From Typhlomys cinereus (taxonomy: Eukaryota > Chordata > Mammalia > Rodentia > Platacanthomyidae), in contig JALPQD010000137.1 in assembly GCA_023101885.1 (NCBI GenBank), positions 806,001 through 870,000 on the forward strand: 64,000 bases of DNA, given 5' to 3'. Numbering within the stretch: position 1 is the stretch's first letter; each line of letters opens with the position of its first letter. The notes beneath the pieces were generated by a model. That model was given only the letters and a program-made list of their open reading frames with translations. It made no database searches and was not told where the DNA came from. The translations under genes and the position numbers were made by a program. This document shows, in pieces, positions 35,640 through 46,375 of this stretch.

Positions 35640-37305
35640 GAATATTTTTGAATTTATTTACTTCATTAATAACTAGAGTCTGTCAAACTCTTTTATTCTG
35701 AGCCTGCATTGATATGATCATATGGTTTTTCTTTTCATGTCTGTTACAAAGTGACTTATAGCAGTAGATTTTAAATACCAGACCCATATTGCATTCCTGG
35801 GATAAGCCTCACTTGGTCATGATATATATATATATTTTTTTTGTATATATATTTTGTAGCATACTGTTGGGTTCAATTTGTAAAAAAAATTTTTTTAAAG
35901 GATTTTGTGTCAACTCATGAATGATTTACAACTTGAAACATTCTTTTTTTTTTTTTTTTTTTTTGGTAGTGCTTTTATCTGTCATTGGTATCAGGATACA
36001 ACAGACTTCATAGAGTGAGTCCAGGAAGTATTCCTTCCTCTTATCTGGAAGTTTCCTTAGAATTGTTGTCTTCTTATCAAAGACTTGTCTTCACCAGAAA
36101 ACCATCTGGAATTAGAATCCCATGGGAAAAAGTATACAAATATCATTAAAGTTTTTTAGTAGTTACAGGGCTAGTCAGACTATTTATTTCTTCTTGTATG
36201 AATTTTATAGCTTGAAACTTTCAAGAAATACATCTATTATATTTGTTGCCAAATTTATTGTCCATAATAATGCTTTGTCATCTTAGAAAATGTACAGTGA
36301 ACACTTTGGCTTAACTCTACTTGTTATTGTGACTTATTTTAATTGGTCAGGTAATGCTCATCAGGTATCGATTATTTTTTTTTAAAAGACTCTAGCCTTC
36401 CATTTTATGGTTTTCTTCTCAGAATGTTCCAGTTCACTTATTTAATCTCTAATTTTTTGTTGCTTCTCCTTATGCTCACTTTGGGTTGGACTTAGGCTTC
36501 TTATTTTCTTAGAGTGAAAGTTGAGATCCCTTGAGAACTTTCTTCCTTTTTGAGTAGAGTTCCTCTGCATAAAGGATCCTTGGAGTAGCAGCCCACAACC
36601 TGTTTCTATCCCGCACATTTTGCTATGCAATGTTATTTTCACTCAGTTCCAATGCTTTCCAATGTCTCTCCTGCCTCCTTCTTTGATGTGTGTGTGTTAT
36701 GGAGAAGTACATTATTTCTCCCAAATATCTGAGGATATTCCCACAGATCTTTTAGTTATTGAATGCTATTTTGTTTTCATTGTAGTATATATGAAGTATG
36801 AATCAAACTTTGAGAATCATAGTCTAGAATGTGGTCTGTCCTGTTATATTCTCTGGGCCCTTGAAAAGAACATATGGTTTGCTGTTGTTCTGTAAGTGTC
36901 AATTCAGTCACTCTGCAGACTTACTAGCTCCTCTTTCCTGTTTGGCTTACCTCCTATCAATACTGATAAGGACTTTGAAATCTTCCACATCAACCTATCT
37001 TGTATTTGTCTCTGTCTCCTGTCATGCTTTGTATTTTTCTCTCATGTGAAGCACTGCTATGAGGTGCATGAATGCTTGGAATTACTATGTTATCTGGCTC
37101 ATTTGGCCCCATTCTCCTTATGAAATAACTCTTTCTGGTTGGTAACTTTTTTAAAATGTCTTCATCTTACATCATTATAGCCATTCCTCTATATTTTACT
37201 AAAACTAACAGCATATCATTTTGTTTCCATCCTTTCACTTTTCAGCTTACATACACGCTCATAGTTAAAGGATTTCTTATAGGCAGCACACACTGTGACT
37301 TATGT
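35640..37305 (-). mobile_element. L1 ORF2-region relic, antisense, about 1.7 kb
   Basis: In plus-strand reading the phrases TTGCATTCCTGGGATAAGCC, CACTTGGTCATGATATA, TGGTATCAGGATACAACAGA, CACCAGAAAACCATCTGGAA, TATTTCTTCTTGTATG, GGTCTGTCCTGTTATATTCT and AATTCAGTCACTCTGCAGAC occur in the order of reverse-transcriptase-region L1 sequence read antisense. The copy has many frameshifts and is dead. It is cut at its right end by the B4-type SINE at 37320. Confidence 0.8.
35941..35964. repeat. Poly(T) tract inside the L1 relic
   Basis: About 20 or more T bases interrupt the L1 text, either as local expansion or as a retroposon tail on the minus strand. Confidence 0.7.
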
Positions 37306-37324
37306 TTAATTCGGCAGTTGCACA

Positions 37325-37560
37325 GGAGACAAAAGCAGGCAGTCCCCAGGGCCAGCTACTTAACCAACCTTGCTGGTTGGTGGGCTCTGGGTTCAAATGA
37401 GAGACTGTGCTTTAAAGTAAAAGTGGAGAGAAATCAAAGAAGACACCCCTGTCGACTTCGGGTCTCTACACTAATGCAATCACTGACACACGCTCATGTG
37501 CACTAACACCCATGCAAACACAGGTGTATACATGTAGTCCCATGCACATACACACAATTT
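37325..37560 (+). mobile_element. B4-type SINE fragment
   Basis: GAGACTGTGCTTTAAAGTAA, AGTGGAGAGAAATCAAAGAA, GACACCCCTGTCGACTTCGG and GTCTCTACAC, then CA-rich text, match the 3' half of a B4-type element (GAGACCCTGTCTCAAA..GGTGGAGAG..GAAGACACCCG..GTCGACCTCTGG). Confidence 0.65.
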
Positions 37561-37619
37561 AAAAAAACCTCTCTCAACTCTACTTAATACTATTATCTTC
37601 ATTAAGAAGATTTACATCA

Positions 37620-38405
37620 TAAACTTTGCAATTGAAAAGCTGGAAGCAGAATCATTCCTGACTCCAAGGCACAAATCCCGGCTACCCTGTGAGGCCAAGG
37701 GTCAGATTTTTGCCTGTGGCTTTTCGAAGACTGCATGTTTGTAGTTCTCATTACTCGCTACTAAAGTAGACTTTCAAGACTGAGTACCAGGCAGAGCGCT
37801 GATGCTTCTTTAAGATACTCATCAAAGCTCTCACAAACAAGAAGCGGGTCTGACCTAAGTTGCTTTGGGTCTTTGGCACCTGTTAATAGTTACCAGGAGA
37901 GGCATGAGCTGCTGTTCAAAGGTACTAGAGTGCTAGAAAAGGGAAAGGTAGAGAAAGCTAAGGGACGTCATAGAGAGTTTATCATGTGACTGAGAGAAAG
38001 AAGCCATTGAGGAACCACTGATGATTTGGTATGTGGCCTTGTGATTGGCAGATGCCATGACTGAAAGGTAGTTAGCGGCAGGGCATGATACAGGCTCAGG
38101 TCAAACTGTCTTGATGTAGAAAAGGCAGTATGCAGCTAGCTCAGGTTCCCCCCTCCCCATCCCGCTGCCAATATCGAAGTTTTCTAATGCAGCTTAGGAC
38201 AGCATTAGATTTCTTGGCAGATAACTGGGCAATTTACTGCTAGCTCATCAACTGTGCACAGTCAGTTCGAGCCCTGGGGTCCTTTTTATATTAACTGCTA
38301 TTAGGCCAGGCCTTTGCCTGACATGTATCTATGGAGAGGAGAGACAGTGGAATACAGCCACACGCTATGTTTTAGGATTGTGAAAGTGAGTGTTTCGGTT
38401 ACTCT
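37620..38405. other. Intronic sequence with no recognised feature
   Basis: More GC-rich than its surroundings, with no element named. Confidence 0.4.
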
Positions 38406-38409
38406 TCTG

Positions 38410-38680
38410 TTGCTAATGTGAATATGTGGCCAAACAATTTAGGGGAATGAGGAGTTCATACATGCTCACGATTCTTTTTTACATATAGTCCACTGTAGTG
38501 GCAGCATAGTTCACACCATCATCAGGAGCCAAGGAAATTGGCCACAACATACCCATAGCCGGCCGAACCCAAGGAAAATAATAACTGACTCAAAAGCTTA
38601 CTTTTACTAAATAATTCTTCAAAGACATGTCTTAAGCTCAATTTTCAGTTGTCAAGTTGACACCTGTATCTAACTGATAC
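38410..38680 (-). mobile_element. Interspersed repeat of the GTCAACTTGA-ended family, antisense
   Basis: TTCGGTTACTCTTCTGTTGC at one end and CAGTTGTCAAGTTGACACCTG at the other, with CACCATCATCAGGAGCCAAG between, match the reversed form of the family at 17660. Confidence 0.55.
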
Positions 38681-38859
38681 AGTGAACTAGGCAACTCTGA
38701 ACTTTACTTGGGCATCATTTCTAACATACAAGAACCACCAATAGTGTAATAAGTGTGAATTAAGCCTACACAGATAATGATGTTCACTCACGTTAGGGTT
38801 TCTACACCTGCTCCTATAATAGTTTGGAGAGACAAGGCAAAGCAAAAATGTTTTCATTC

Positions 38860-39235
38860 TGGCTACAATGCAACTTTCCAAATATGTCAGGCATGTCCCT
38901 CTTTTTCTGAAACATGCCGTTTTCCTCTGCTTGTGGTTCTATACTTCTCCCTGCAACCTAGATCGTGTCATCCTTTCAATCATGGCTCCATACAAGTCAC
39001 TTCATACAGAGGTACTCCATGACACTCCTCATAAAGTATGGCCTTTCAGTGTACTCACCACAACTATCTCACTCCATTTTTCTTCGAACCACTCACCTCA
39101 GAGAGCCTCCCCATTGGAAAGCCAGTTCTATGTATGCATGAGTCTTATCTAATCAGTGCTTCCTCCACAGAATAGAACAGTGCCTCCTGCCTAGCAGGTA
39201 TTTGGTGGATATTTGTTAAATGAAAGAAAGTTGAG
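38860..39235 (+). mobile_element. L2 LINE 3'-end relic
   Basis: CTCTTTTTCTGAAACATGCC, CCTCAGAGAGCCTCCCCATT, then GAATAGAACAGTGCCTCCTG, CCTAGCAGGTATTTGGTGGA and ATATTTGTTAAATGAAAGAA match the L2 end (CCTCAGAGAGGCC..GAACAGTGCCTGGCACATAG..ATATTTGTTGAATGAA). Confidence 0.7.
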
Positions 39236-39239
39236 AAAA

Positions 39240-41490
39240 TTAAAAGAAGGTAATGAAGGAAGAAAATAAAGTCTAGAGATTAGGCTCTTCAGTGATGTTT
39301 AGGGAAGGGCGAAGATATGTTTTGACAAGAAAAAACGGGAAATCTCATAAGCAGGTCCCACATGAAGAACCCGAAGATCTTCCTTGTGTCTGGGCACTAG
39401 GTATGATGGGAACCTTGTGGGTGGAAGAGAAAGGAAGAGGTCAGCATTGGAAGATCTCCAGACACACTGATGAGTATCTTCTCTGATCTTTTTCAATGAT
39501 ATGACCTGGTCTGATTTCCATTTTAAAAGATCACTCAGGCTATGTCATGGAAAAGAAATTGGACAGGAATGAGTGAAGAGGCAGTTACTTTCTTTTATCA
39601 ATTCCAATACAGGAATGTACATGTGTCCCTATTAAAGTTAATCTTCTGAATTGTGGCCTGCCAGTTTTCCCTGTTGAGATCTTTCTGAATCCTAATTCTG
39701 CCATCCAATGTTATTAACTAACATGCCATGCTGTGAGCCTCCTACAGATTTGACAAGTGAGCTTTCTGTATCCAAATCACGTCCAGGGCTTACCTGTCAG
39801 AAAAACCAACCCTGCTCTCCTCCTGGCACTTCTACATGCACATATATGATGTCTGGTTGGGTAAAAATATACTCTGATCATTCAATGAACTTCTTATTGT
39901 CAGTGAGCGAGCCAGTCCAGCAGGGAACAACAACGCTGCAGACCTAGTAACTTGAGCTACCCAGAGTTTTTGTGGGCATTTCCTCGGGAGCTCGTGGACT
40001 TTACAGTAAGATGCCAGCCCATTTTATTCTTGCATGAATTAATTTTGGCACCTGGTTGCTGGCTGGGAATTGTATAGCTGCTTCTGTTCTTGGCTACGGT
40101 AAGTGCTATCAAAAGATTTCTCCTCTGGCAAGCATTGAAGTATGAAATACTGTCTATATTTCTGCCCAGAATCTACTATCATCTGCTTAATATGCAAACT
40201 GTGCAGAACCAGGGCTACTAGTGTGTAATAGATTCTGAAAAGTTGTCATCCAGACTCATTGTTTATTAGAGGTTATTAACTTTGGGGGTTTATGCGCTGT
40301 CTCTCCAACTCACAGCACACAACCACTCACTTAAATGGGACGCACAATATTCTGCACACACTCTAGTGAACTCGACTAGTATTTTATACCGATCTATGAG
40401 ATGAACTCACTTAAATCAGCTTCCTTTTTTGCAGAATAGGCGGTTATATATACGTATTAAATATCCACTATCTATCTTTTGGGAGGCATTGAGGTATGTT
40501 ATGCATCTTGAATAAGGTTGAGCTAATAGAAAATATAAAAATGAAACCAGACAATTGCTAGGACTCTGGCCCAGAGTCCAGTGTAATCTTATAGGCTGTA
40601 AATTTTCTGTCATTCCTCTTAGCCCAGGAATTTCTTTGGATACCTGGAGGCTGCTGACCAAGGAAGAGGAAGGGAAAGCTGCGGGCTATGACTCGCCTGC
40701 ATGCCTTTTTTCCTCTCTCTCTCCCTGCCTCACTTCTACACTAAAGAAAATTGAACTCTAGAAATCTGAAGGATATATTTTTAAATTTATTTAAAATATT
40801 TGAGTATTAGAGCTTCATAGACTGACTGGGATTTTTAAAAAGAACATTGTTTAGATATCTTTGACTATTATCTGTAACTGTTTTGAAAATGACTTCTAAG
40901 TGTAATAATGAAATCGGCATAAGACTCATGCCGATTCATTGTATAGCTTAAACACTTTGTTTACATCTCATCCTTTGTTAACTTTTTTTTTTCCTGAAGC
41001 TTATAGGCTGTAGGCCCTGTGTCTGGAATGACTAACATAAAACCAAAATCCTTAATAGTTAGCCAGAACAATTATTTTAACAAAAAAGGACATAAAAATG
41101 TAAATCTAAAAGTAACTTCTTTAGAATATTGTCATTTTTTTTCTTTTTCAGGCATCAGGCTGCCTTCTTCCATCTTGTTTCTTCATTATACTCTTTGGTT
41201 TGAAATGACTACCAATAGCTGAGCATCTCTGACTTATCTCTGCCCTGGCCTAAAGACACTGCCCTGATCTTGGCACTGCTTACTTACATCACTCTCTGAC
41301 CACTTTTCTACTGACTTCATAGTTCTGCAAAGATAGAGTTGCAATAATTGCCTTCAAGGACTAAAACCTGAACTTATGAGTCCTTTTACACGTGGACTAC
41401 AGCAGAGAGCAGAAACAAGTTGGGTGGCTGTAACAGACACAGAAGCTGACTGACCCAATGCCACCAGCAATCCCATAGGTCCTAGATGTT
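39240..41490. other. Intronic sequence with no recognised feature apart from a small hairpin
   Basis: No exon or transposon was named. A small imperfect inverted repeat lies at 40907-40940 (AATGAAATCGGCAT against ATGCCGATTCATT). Confidence 0.45.
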
Positions 41491-41531
41491 TCTTGACTAA
41501 AAGGTACACAATACATGTTAGCCCTGAACAC

Positions 41532-41798
41532 AAACCAGAGTTTGCTGGATTGTTTTGAAGACTTTGTTAGACAAAACCATCTTCACTTCTTTCCTTTCCC
41601 CTCATATTTGCTACTTCGGAGTTTCCAGATGGCTGAATTGCTTCAGCGGTCACATCCATGTCTTGTACAAAAATAAACAGATAAATAAACAAGCAAGCAA
41701 ACAGTAAAATAACAGAGGGCCAACAATGTATGAACATGCTACCCATAGTCAAGTTTTGTCTAACAAAGGCTTCACGACAAACCAGCAAACTCCAGTTT
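41532..41798. repeat. Nested inverted repeat within the left arm
   Basis: A unit of about 46 bp starting AAACCAGAGTTTGCTGG (41532-41577) is repeated in reverse at 41752-41798 (AGTTTTGTCTAACAAAGGC...). The intervening 174 bp reads as ordinary non-coding DNA. Arm-to-arm mismatches are roughly 15%, so the nested repeat is older than the large palindrome. Confidence 0.9.
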
Positions 41799-41949
41799 AA
41801 GACAGAGCCAAAGAGAAGGCTCTGAAAGCATTGTTGGGACACTTATATACTCTTATTCAGACTTCAGGTAAGAACTGACACGGGTTGATCCCATATGTCA
41901 GGCTGCTCTGAGCACTGCAGTGGGATGTGTTCCCAGCTAATACGAATCC

Positions 41950-41967
41950 TTTTTTTATTATTATTCA

Positions 41968-42016
<49 letters not shown>

Positions 42017-42168
42017 CCACCGGTGAATTCAGGAACCACCATGGACCACCTCCACCTCCTCCTTGTTTACTCTGCCCTGGGATTCACAGGCTCCGCCCTA
42101 CCAGGACCAGAAACACAGGCCGCCCCTGCTTCCGCCCGGCGTCTATAAGTGGGGTCTAGGATCTGAAC
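41950..42168 (-). mobile_element. tRNA-headed B2-like SINE, head deleted, antisense (left arm)
   Basis: It has a (TG)n tail (about 41971-42014), then the body GAATTCAGGAACCACCATGG and GATTCACAGGCTCCGCCC, stopping at GTCTAGGATCTGAACTT, just inside the B-box. The tail-side target sequence CTAATACGAATCC remains at 41937-41949. Confidence 0.85.
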
Positions 42169-42207
42169 TTGAAATCTATTAATAAGCCCCACTGTTGTGC
42201 CCTGTAT

Positions 42208-42659
42208 GGATTAGTTAAATTATAACATCTTAACTACATATAATAACACTATGGTGAATCCAATAAGCCTTCAAACTGTCAATGGCATACACAAAGTAAT
42301 ATTTGTATATAATTGATAAAATTCATTGCAGAATTATATTAGTGCTAGATATACTTATATATTGATAGACATACTAGATACACATGTGTGATTAGAATGA
42401 TTGATGTGCACATGTGTTTGTGAAATAGAGCAAAATGTTATGATTGGTTGAATTTTGTTATTTATCCCTTTGTTCACATTATACCTTTCCACTAAATTTC
42501 TAATCACAGTAGCATTTTTTGAAGTAAACAGATATCTTTCAAATAGATTAGACTGACAAAAATTCTACCCATGGTAGAAAGGAAAGACAGTATCCAACAA
42601 TGGAATGAAAGGAGTTCATTATTTGGCTCCAGCCACTGAGGACTCCTTGGAAGGGGAGG
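42208..42659. other. Spacer of the inverted repeat
   Basis: 452 bp of AT-rich sequence not present in either arm and without a recognised element. Confidence 0.8.
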
Positions 42660-42736
42660 ATACAGGGCACAGCGGTGGGGCTTATTAATAGACAAGTTCA
42701 TTCAGGTTTCTCCTTATTCATAAGATTCGTATTAGT

Positions 42737-42953
42737 TGGGGCTGGAGAGGTGGCTCAAGGGTTAAGCCTCTGCCTTGCAGGCATAAGGTCCTAAGTTTGG
42801 ATCCTAGACCCCACTTATAGACACCTGGCGGAAGCGGTGCGGCCTGTGTTTCTGGTCCTGGTAGGGCGGAGCCTGTGAATCCCAGGGCAGAGTAAACAAG
42901 GAGGAGGTGGAGGTGGTCCATGGTGGTTCCTGAATTCGCCTGTGGTTACACGG

Positions 42954-43001
<48 letters not shown>

Positions 43002-43030
43002 GCACACATACGCACAATTGAATAAAAAAA
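42737..43030 (+). mobile_element. Complete tRNA-headed B2-like SINE with 14-bp target-site duplication
   Basis: It begins TTGGGGCTGGAGAGGTGGCT (A-box), has AAGTTTGGATCC (B-box) and a body with GGTAGGGCGGAGCCTGTGAA, then a (CA)n tail and a short A-rich end. The flanks are AAGATTCGTATTAG (42723-42736) and AAGATTTGTATTAG (43031-43044), one mismatch apart. It is the best reference copy of this family in the window. Confidence 0.9.
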
Positions 43031-43182
43031 AAGATTTGTATTAGCTGGGAACACATCCCACTGCAGTGCTCAGAGCAGCCTGACATATGGGATCAATCTG
43101 CGTCAGTTCTTACCTGAAGTCTGAATAAGGGCATATCAGTGTCCCAACAATGCTTTCAGAGCCTTCTCTTTGGCTCTGTCTT

Positions 43183-43449
43183 AAACTGGAGTTTGCTGGT
43201 TTGTCGTGAAGCCTTTGTTAGACAAAACTTGACTATGGGTAGCATGTTCATACATTGTTGGCCCTCTGTTATTTTACTGTTTGCTTGCTTGTTTATTTAT
43301 CTGTTTATTTTTGTACAAGACATGGATGTGACCGCTGAAGCAATTCAGCCATCTGGAAACTCCGAAGTAGCAAATATGAGGGGAAAGGAAAGAAGTGAAG
43401 ATGGTTTTGTCTAACAAAGTCTTCAAAACAATCCAGCAAACTCTGGTTT
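43183..43449. repeat. Nested inverted repeat within the right arm
   Basis: This is the mirror copy of 41532-41798: AAACTGGAGTTTGCTGG (43183 on) and the reverse of AAACCAGAGTTTGCTGG (ending 43449). The shape resembles a small foldback or non-autonomous DNA transposon with long terminal inverted repeats, but I see no clear target-site duplication. Confidence 0.85.
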
Positions 43450-43582
43450 GTGTTCAGGGCTAACATGTATTGTGTACCTTTTAGTCAATGAAAATTATTC
43501 TTACATTTTCACGAACAACAAAAAACTGTGGACAAAGGAGAGAAGCTATTAAAACAATGTCTTTTAATCCCATTTTAAGAAT

Positions 43583-43795
43583 GCTGGCATGGACCAGCAA
43601 TATAGCTCAGTGGGTATCTGTTCCAAACATGGTAACCTGAGTTCCATCCCTAGAATACCACATGATGGAAGGAGATAATTGACTTCTGAAAAGTTGAAAG
43701 ACCTTCGCTCTTCTATCATAGCATTCATATTCTCTCTTTCTCTTTCCCGCTCTTTAACAAGTTAATAAATAAAATATTTTTAAAATGTTTAAAGA
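43583..43795 (+). mobile_element. B4-type SINE
   Basis: ACCAGCAATATAGCTCAGTG and GAGTTCCATCCCTAGAATAC form a tRNA-like head. They are followed by ACATGATGGAAGGAGATAAT, TGACTTCTGAAAAGTTG and an A/T-rich AATAAATAAAATATTTT tail, the order seen in B4-type rodent SINEs. Confidence 0.7.
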
Positions 43796-43799
43796 ATGT

Positions 43800-45885
43800 T
43801 GCTGTCTCCAGGAACCCCTCCCTCAGTCTTTTGCGCAGTTACAAAAGAACAATGGAACACAACATGAATCCTAAGGGTTCGAGATAGTGATGTTCATTTT
43901 ATTTTGAAATGAATTTTCCAAAACATAGTACTGACACATTGAATGGTAGTTTAAGACTATGAACTCTTCTTATAGCTATGATAGTTCCAGTCCATTATGG
44001 TGAGGCTATTGTGTAATTTTCCTCCGGGGAGTTTGGACAATCAGATGAGGCTTTCTTTAGAAATTCTTGTCCTTCACAACATTGGGACCACATTTGCAAT
44101 ATAATAACATCTCTAAATTACAGTTTGGTCATCAATAACCCTTTAAGTAAGTATTATTTCTTAAAGGTATACAGATTTAGATATCTAAAAGATTGGTAAT
44201 TTATCCATTTAAGAGGTAACTCACACATTCATAAATATCAAGTAGCATCTTGGACTTCTTCTAAATTGGGTCATGTGCACATGAGGCTTTTGATGTACCT
44301 CAGTTCTTTTAGCATATGAGATTGCAGTAAATAGATTACAGTTGCATTATTGAGTTCTTTGATTGAACCTAAATACAAAAATTACTTTGTGAATAAAAAT
44401 TTGCATACATTTTGAAGCTATAATGAGTGAGCCTGCACCATGCATCTAAACCAGTTTGAATATTTTCGGTTTATTTTTAATCAATTTGTTTTTCACGCAG
44501 AATTTTATTTCTTTGCTATGACTTTGGGATATTTATCTAGACAACTAATACCGTGTGACCCCAAGGTGAGCAAAATTTCTAAATATTCTGCTTACACAAT
44601 ATTTGCTGCATTGACATGCATCCAAATTGCTCTATTCTAATGTGATTCAATTGTATGTTGCTTCAGGTAAAAGCAAGCAGTTCAAGCATGTTTTGAATAT
44701 AATTCCCATGGCGCAAGGTTTACTCACAGACTATGTTATTCTTGTGCAAACAGACTTACAGCAAAATGAAAATAGGATTCATACAAAAGAAGAACCAAGA
44801 TTTATTATTCTGGAAATATAATCAACTCTAATTCTACAACTAAAATGAAAAACTTATAAATTAAAATTAAGAATTATAAGAAAAATGTATATGCCTCCTC
44901 AGATGAAAAACAGTAACAAAAGGACATAAAGAAAGAGGAATTCAAAGAGAAAAAGAATGTCAGAGAGACACTGAAGACCACGAGAGAGGCCACCAGACAA
45001 TCTGATCTAATTTACTCTCTCTTGCAGCGCATGAGAATTCACATGATCTAAATCAATTATGTCAAGTGATTGCCTAATTTATTCATAGATTCCTCCAATT
45101 AGAAAATAAAGCACACAGCCTCTTTCTTCAAGTCCTAAACAACTGCTTTCATTCTTCTGATTTAAGGAAATTGAAGCCTTGGGCCTTGCATATTTCCTGT
45201 GTTTGATTCTTCTCATGAGCCTTCCCCATTTTCAAATGAACTGAAGTCACTCAGGGAATGAACTGGATGCAGGGTGTTACATTCTGCACCTTCGTAACAG
45301 GTCTTTGTCCTGAATCCTTTGTATGACCCAAACCAAATGTTTTTATTCACTGGTTGTTTATTAGTTTGTCTGCAGTGCTATTCATTCACTCTTTTGACAT
45401 TAGGCAAGGAGAACCTGCTTGCTTAGTAAGAGCAGCCAAATCCATGATGGAGATTAATGGGGTTTCTGAGATTGCAGCCAGATTGTTCTACCATTATGCA
45501 TTCATCCATCTATCCTGGTTGTACTTGGCACATACACATGCGAAGTGTTCAGCAGAAATGCCCAGGAATCATTAGGTATGACCCTGAGGAGCTTGTAATC
45601 TGATTGAAGTCAGACAACACCCTCACTTTGGTAAGTATCCAAAAAAATGCAATTCTGTGCTTAAATTAGTGACATCAATAATTCTTTTAGAAGTTCATAG
45701 AAAGCATCAGAAAAATGGTACCTTTCTAAAACAGCAAGACTTGAAGGATTACTAAATGGAAGATGGGTTAGAAACAGGAGAGAAGAGAGATGAAGTCTTT
45801 TGCTGTTTGAAGGAAGACTGGGAAATTCATAAACCTCAACTAAAACAGAAAGCCAAAATGACTTGGAATTTAGCCATTAAAAGAA
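43800..45885. other. Intronic sequence with no recognised feature
   Basis: AT-rich sequence without a named element or splice-bounded coding segment. Confidence 0.45.
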
Positions 45886-45894
45886 ATGTGCCCA

Positions 45895-45979
45895 AGTTCA
45901 AATCCTGACTGTCTCTTACTTGTTAGGATACTGTATATACACCAGTCTTTTCTACTCTGATCATATTAGTCATAAAATG
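45895..45979 (+). mobile_element. MIR SINE, 5' portion
   Basis: CAAGTTCAAATCCTGACTGT, CTCTTACTTGTTAGG and the later CATAAAATGG match the MIR order (TGGGTTCGAATCC..CCACTTACTAGCTGTG..TGTAAAATGG). The copy stops where an LTR-like insert begins; its end may resume at 46335. Confidence 0.5.
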
Positions 45980-46325
45980 GTGCTATGATTTGGGTCTTGA
46001 GTGTTTCCTAAAATTCTACATGCAAAGCCTTAGTTAGGGTGCACTAAGTATTGGGAGGCGCTGAGGACATTTGTGCCAGTAGGAGGCCCTTATCTCATTA
46101 GGAACAAACCCTTGAAGGATAGTGAGTGTTTCTGATATCTTTATTTGTTCTCAGTGGAAATTTTAACATTTACTCCAACACAAACTTCCCATTGCTTCCC
46201 ATTGCTTTCACCAGAGGCCAATGGAGGCCGCCAATAATGCAAACAAGCTTCTCTTTACTTAGTAAATGACTTGTGTCAGGTATTTCGTTGCAGTAATATA
46301 AAACTGACAAATGACTACAGAATTT
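45980..46325 (+). mobile_element. MaLR-like solo LTR, inserted in a MIR
   Basis: It starts TGCTATGATTTGGGTCTTGA and carries GTATTGGGAGGCGCTGAGGA, GGAGGCCCTTATCTCATTAG and AACCCTTGAAGGATAGTGAG, then CAGGTATTTCGTTGCAGTAA and TATAAAACTGACAAATGAC at the end. The order fits MaLR-type LTRs common in rodents. Confidence 0.6.
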
Positions 46326-46334
46326 CTGGGCGAA

Positions 46335-46375
46335 AGACTGTCTGGCACATACCAAGTACTTAAGAAATGCTATCT
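46335..46375 (+). mobile_element. MIR SINE, 3' end (continuation)
   Basis: GTCTGGCACATACCAAGTAC followed by TTAAGAAATGCTATCTAC matches the MIR 3' end (GCCTGGCACATAGTAAGCGC..AATAAATGTTAGCTAT). It continues the fragment at 45895-45979 across the LTR. Confidence 0.5.

Larger units (their letters stand above)
41493..42207. repeat. Left arm of a large inverted repeat (about 715 bp)
   Basis: Its reverse complement matches 42660-43488. The outer part (41493 to about 41852, beginning TTGACTAAAAGGTACAC) showed no difference by eye. Inward there are scattered substitutions and then a shared SINE. The left arm lacks about 100 bp (SINE head plus flank), with endpoints at a short AACTT microhomology. The mirror-image 91-residue frames at 41567-41842 and 43139-43414 follow from this identity and are not evidence for a gene. 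Confidence 0.95.
42660..43488. repeat. Right arm of a large inverted repeat (about 829 bp)
   Basis: It is the partner of 41493-42207, separated by a 452-bp spacer (42208-42659). It ends at TTAGTCAA (43481-43488), after which the flanks diverge. It contains the complete SINE with both target-site duplications, so its structure looks like the ancestral arrangement. Confidence 0.95.

Noticed and set aside
35640..37305. Several 65-116 residue frames in this region
   Set aside because: They lie in an antisense, frame-broken L1 relic.
41567..41842. 91-residue frame, repeated identically on the other strand at 43139-43414
   Set aside because: The identity of the two frames is explained by the inverted repeat. 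The frame spans the nested inverted repeats, has no motif, and lacks any promoter or splice context.
42737..42815. tRNA-like A-box and B-box sequence
   Set aside because: This is the head of a SINE with a CA tail and target-site duplication. It lacks a tRNA cloverleaf and CCA-end context, so it is not a tRNA gene. The same applies at 15729, 25374, 58258 and 60412.
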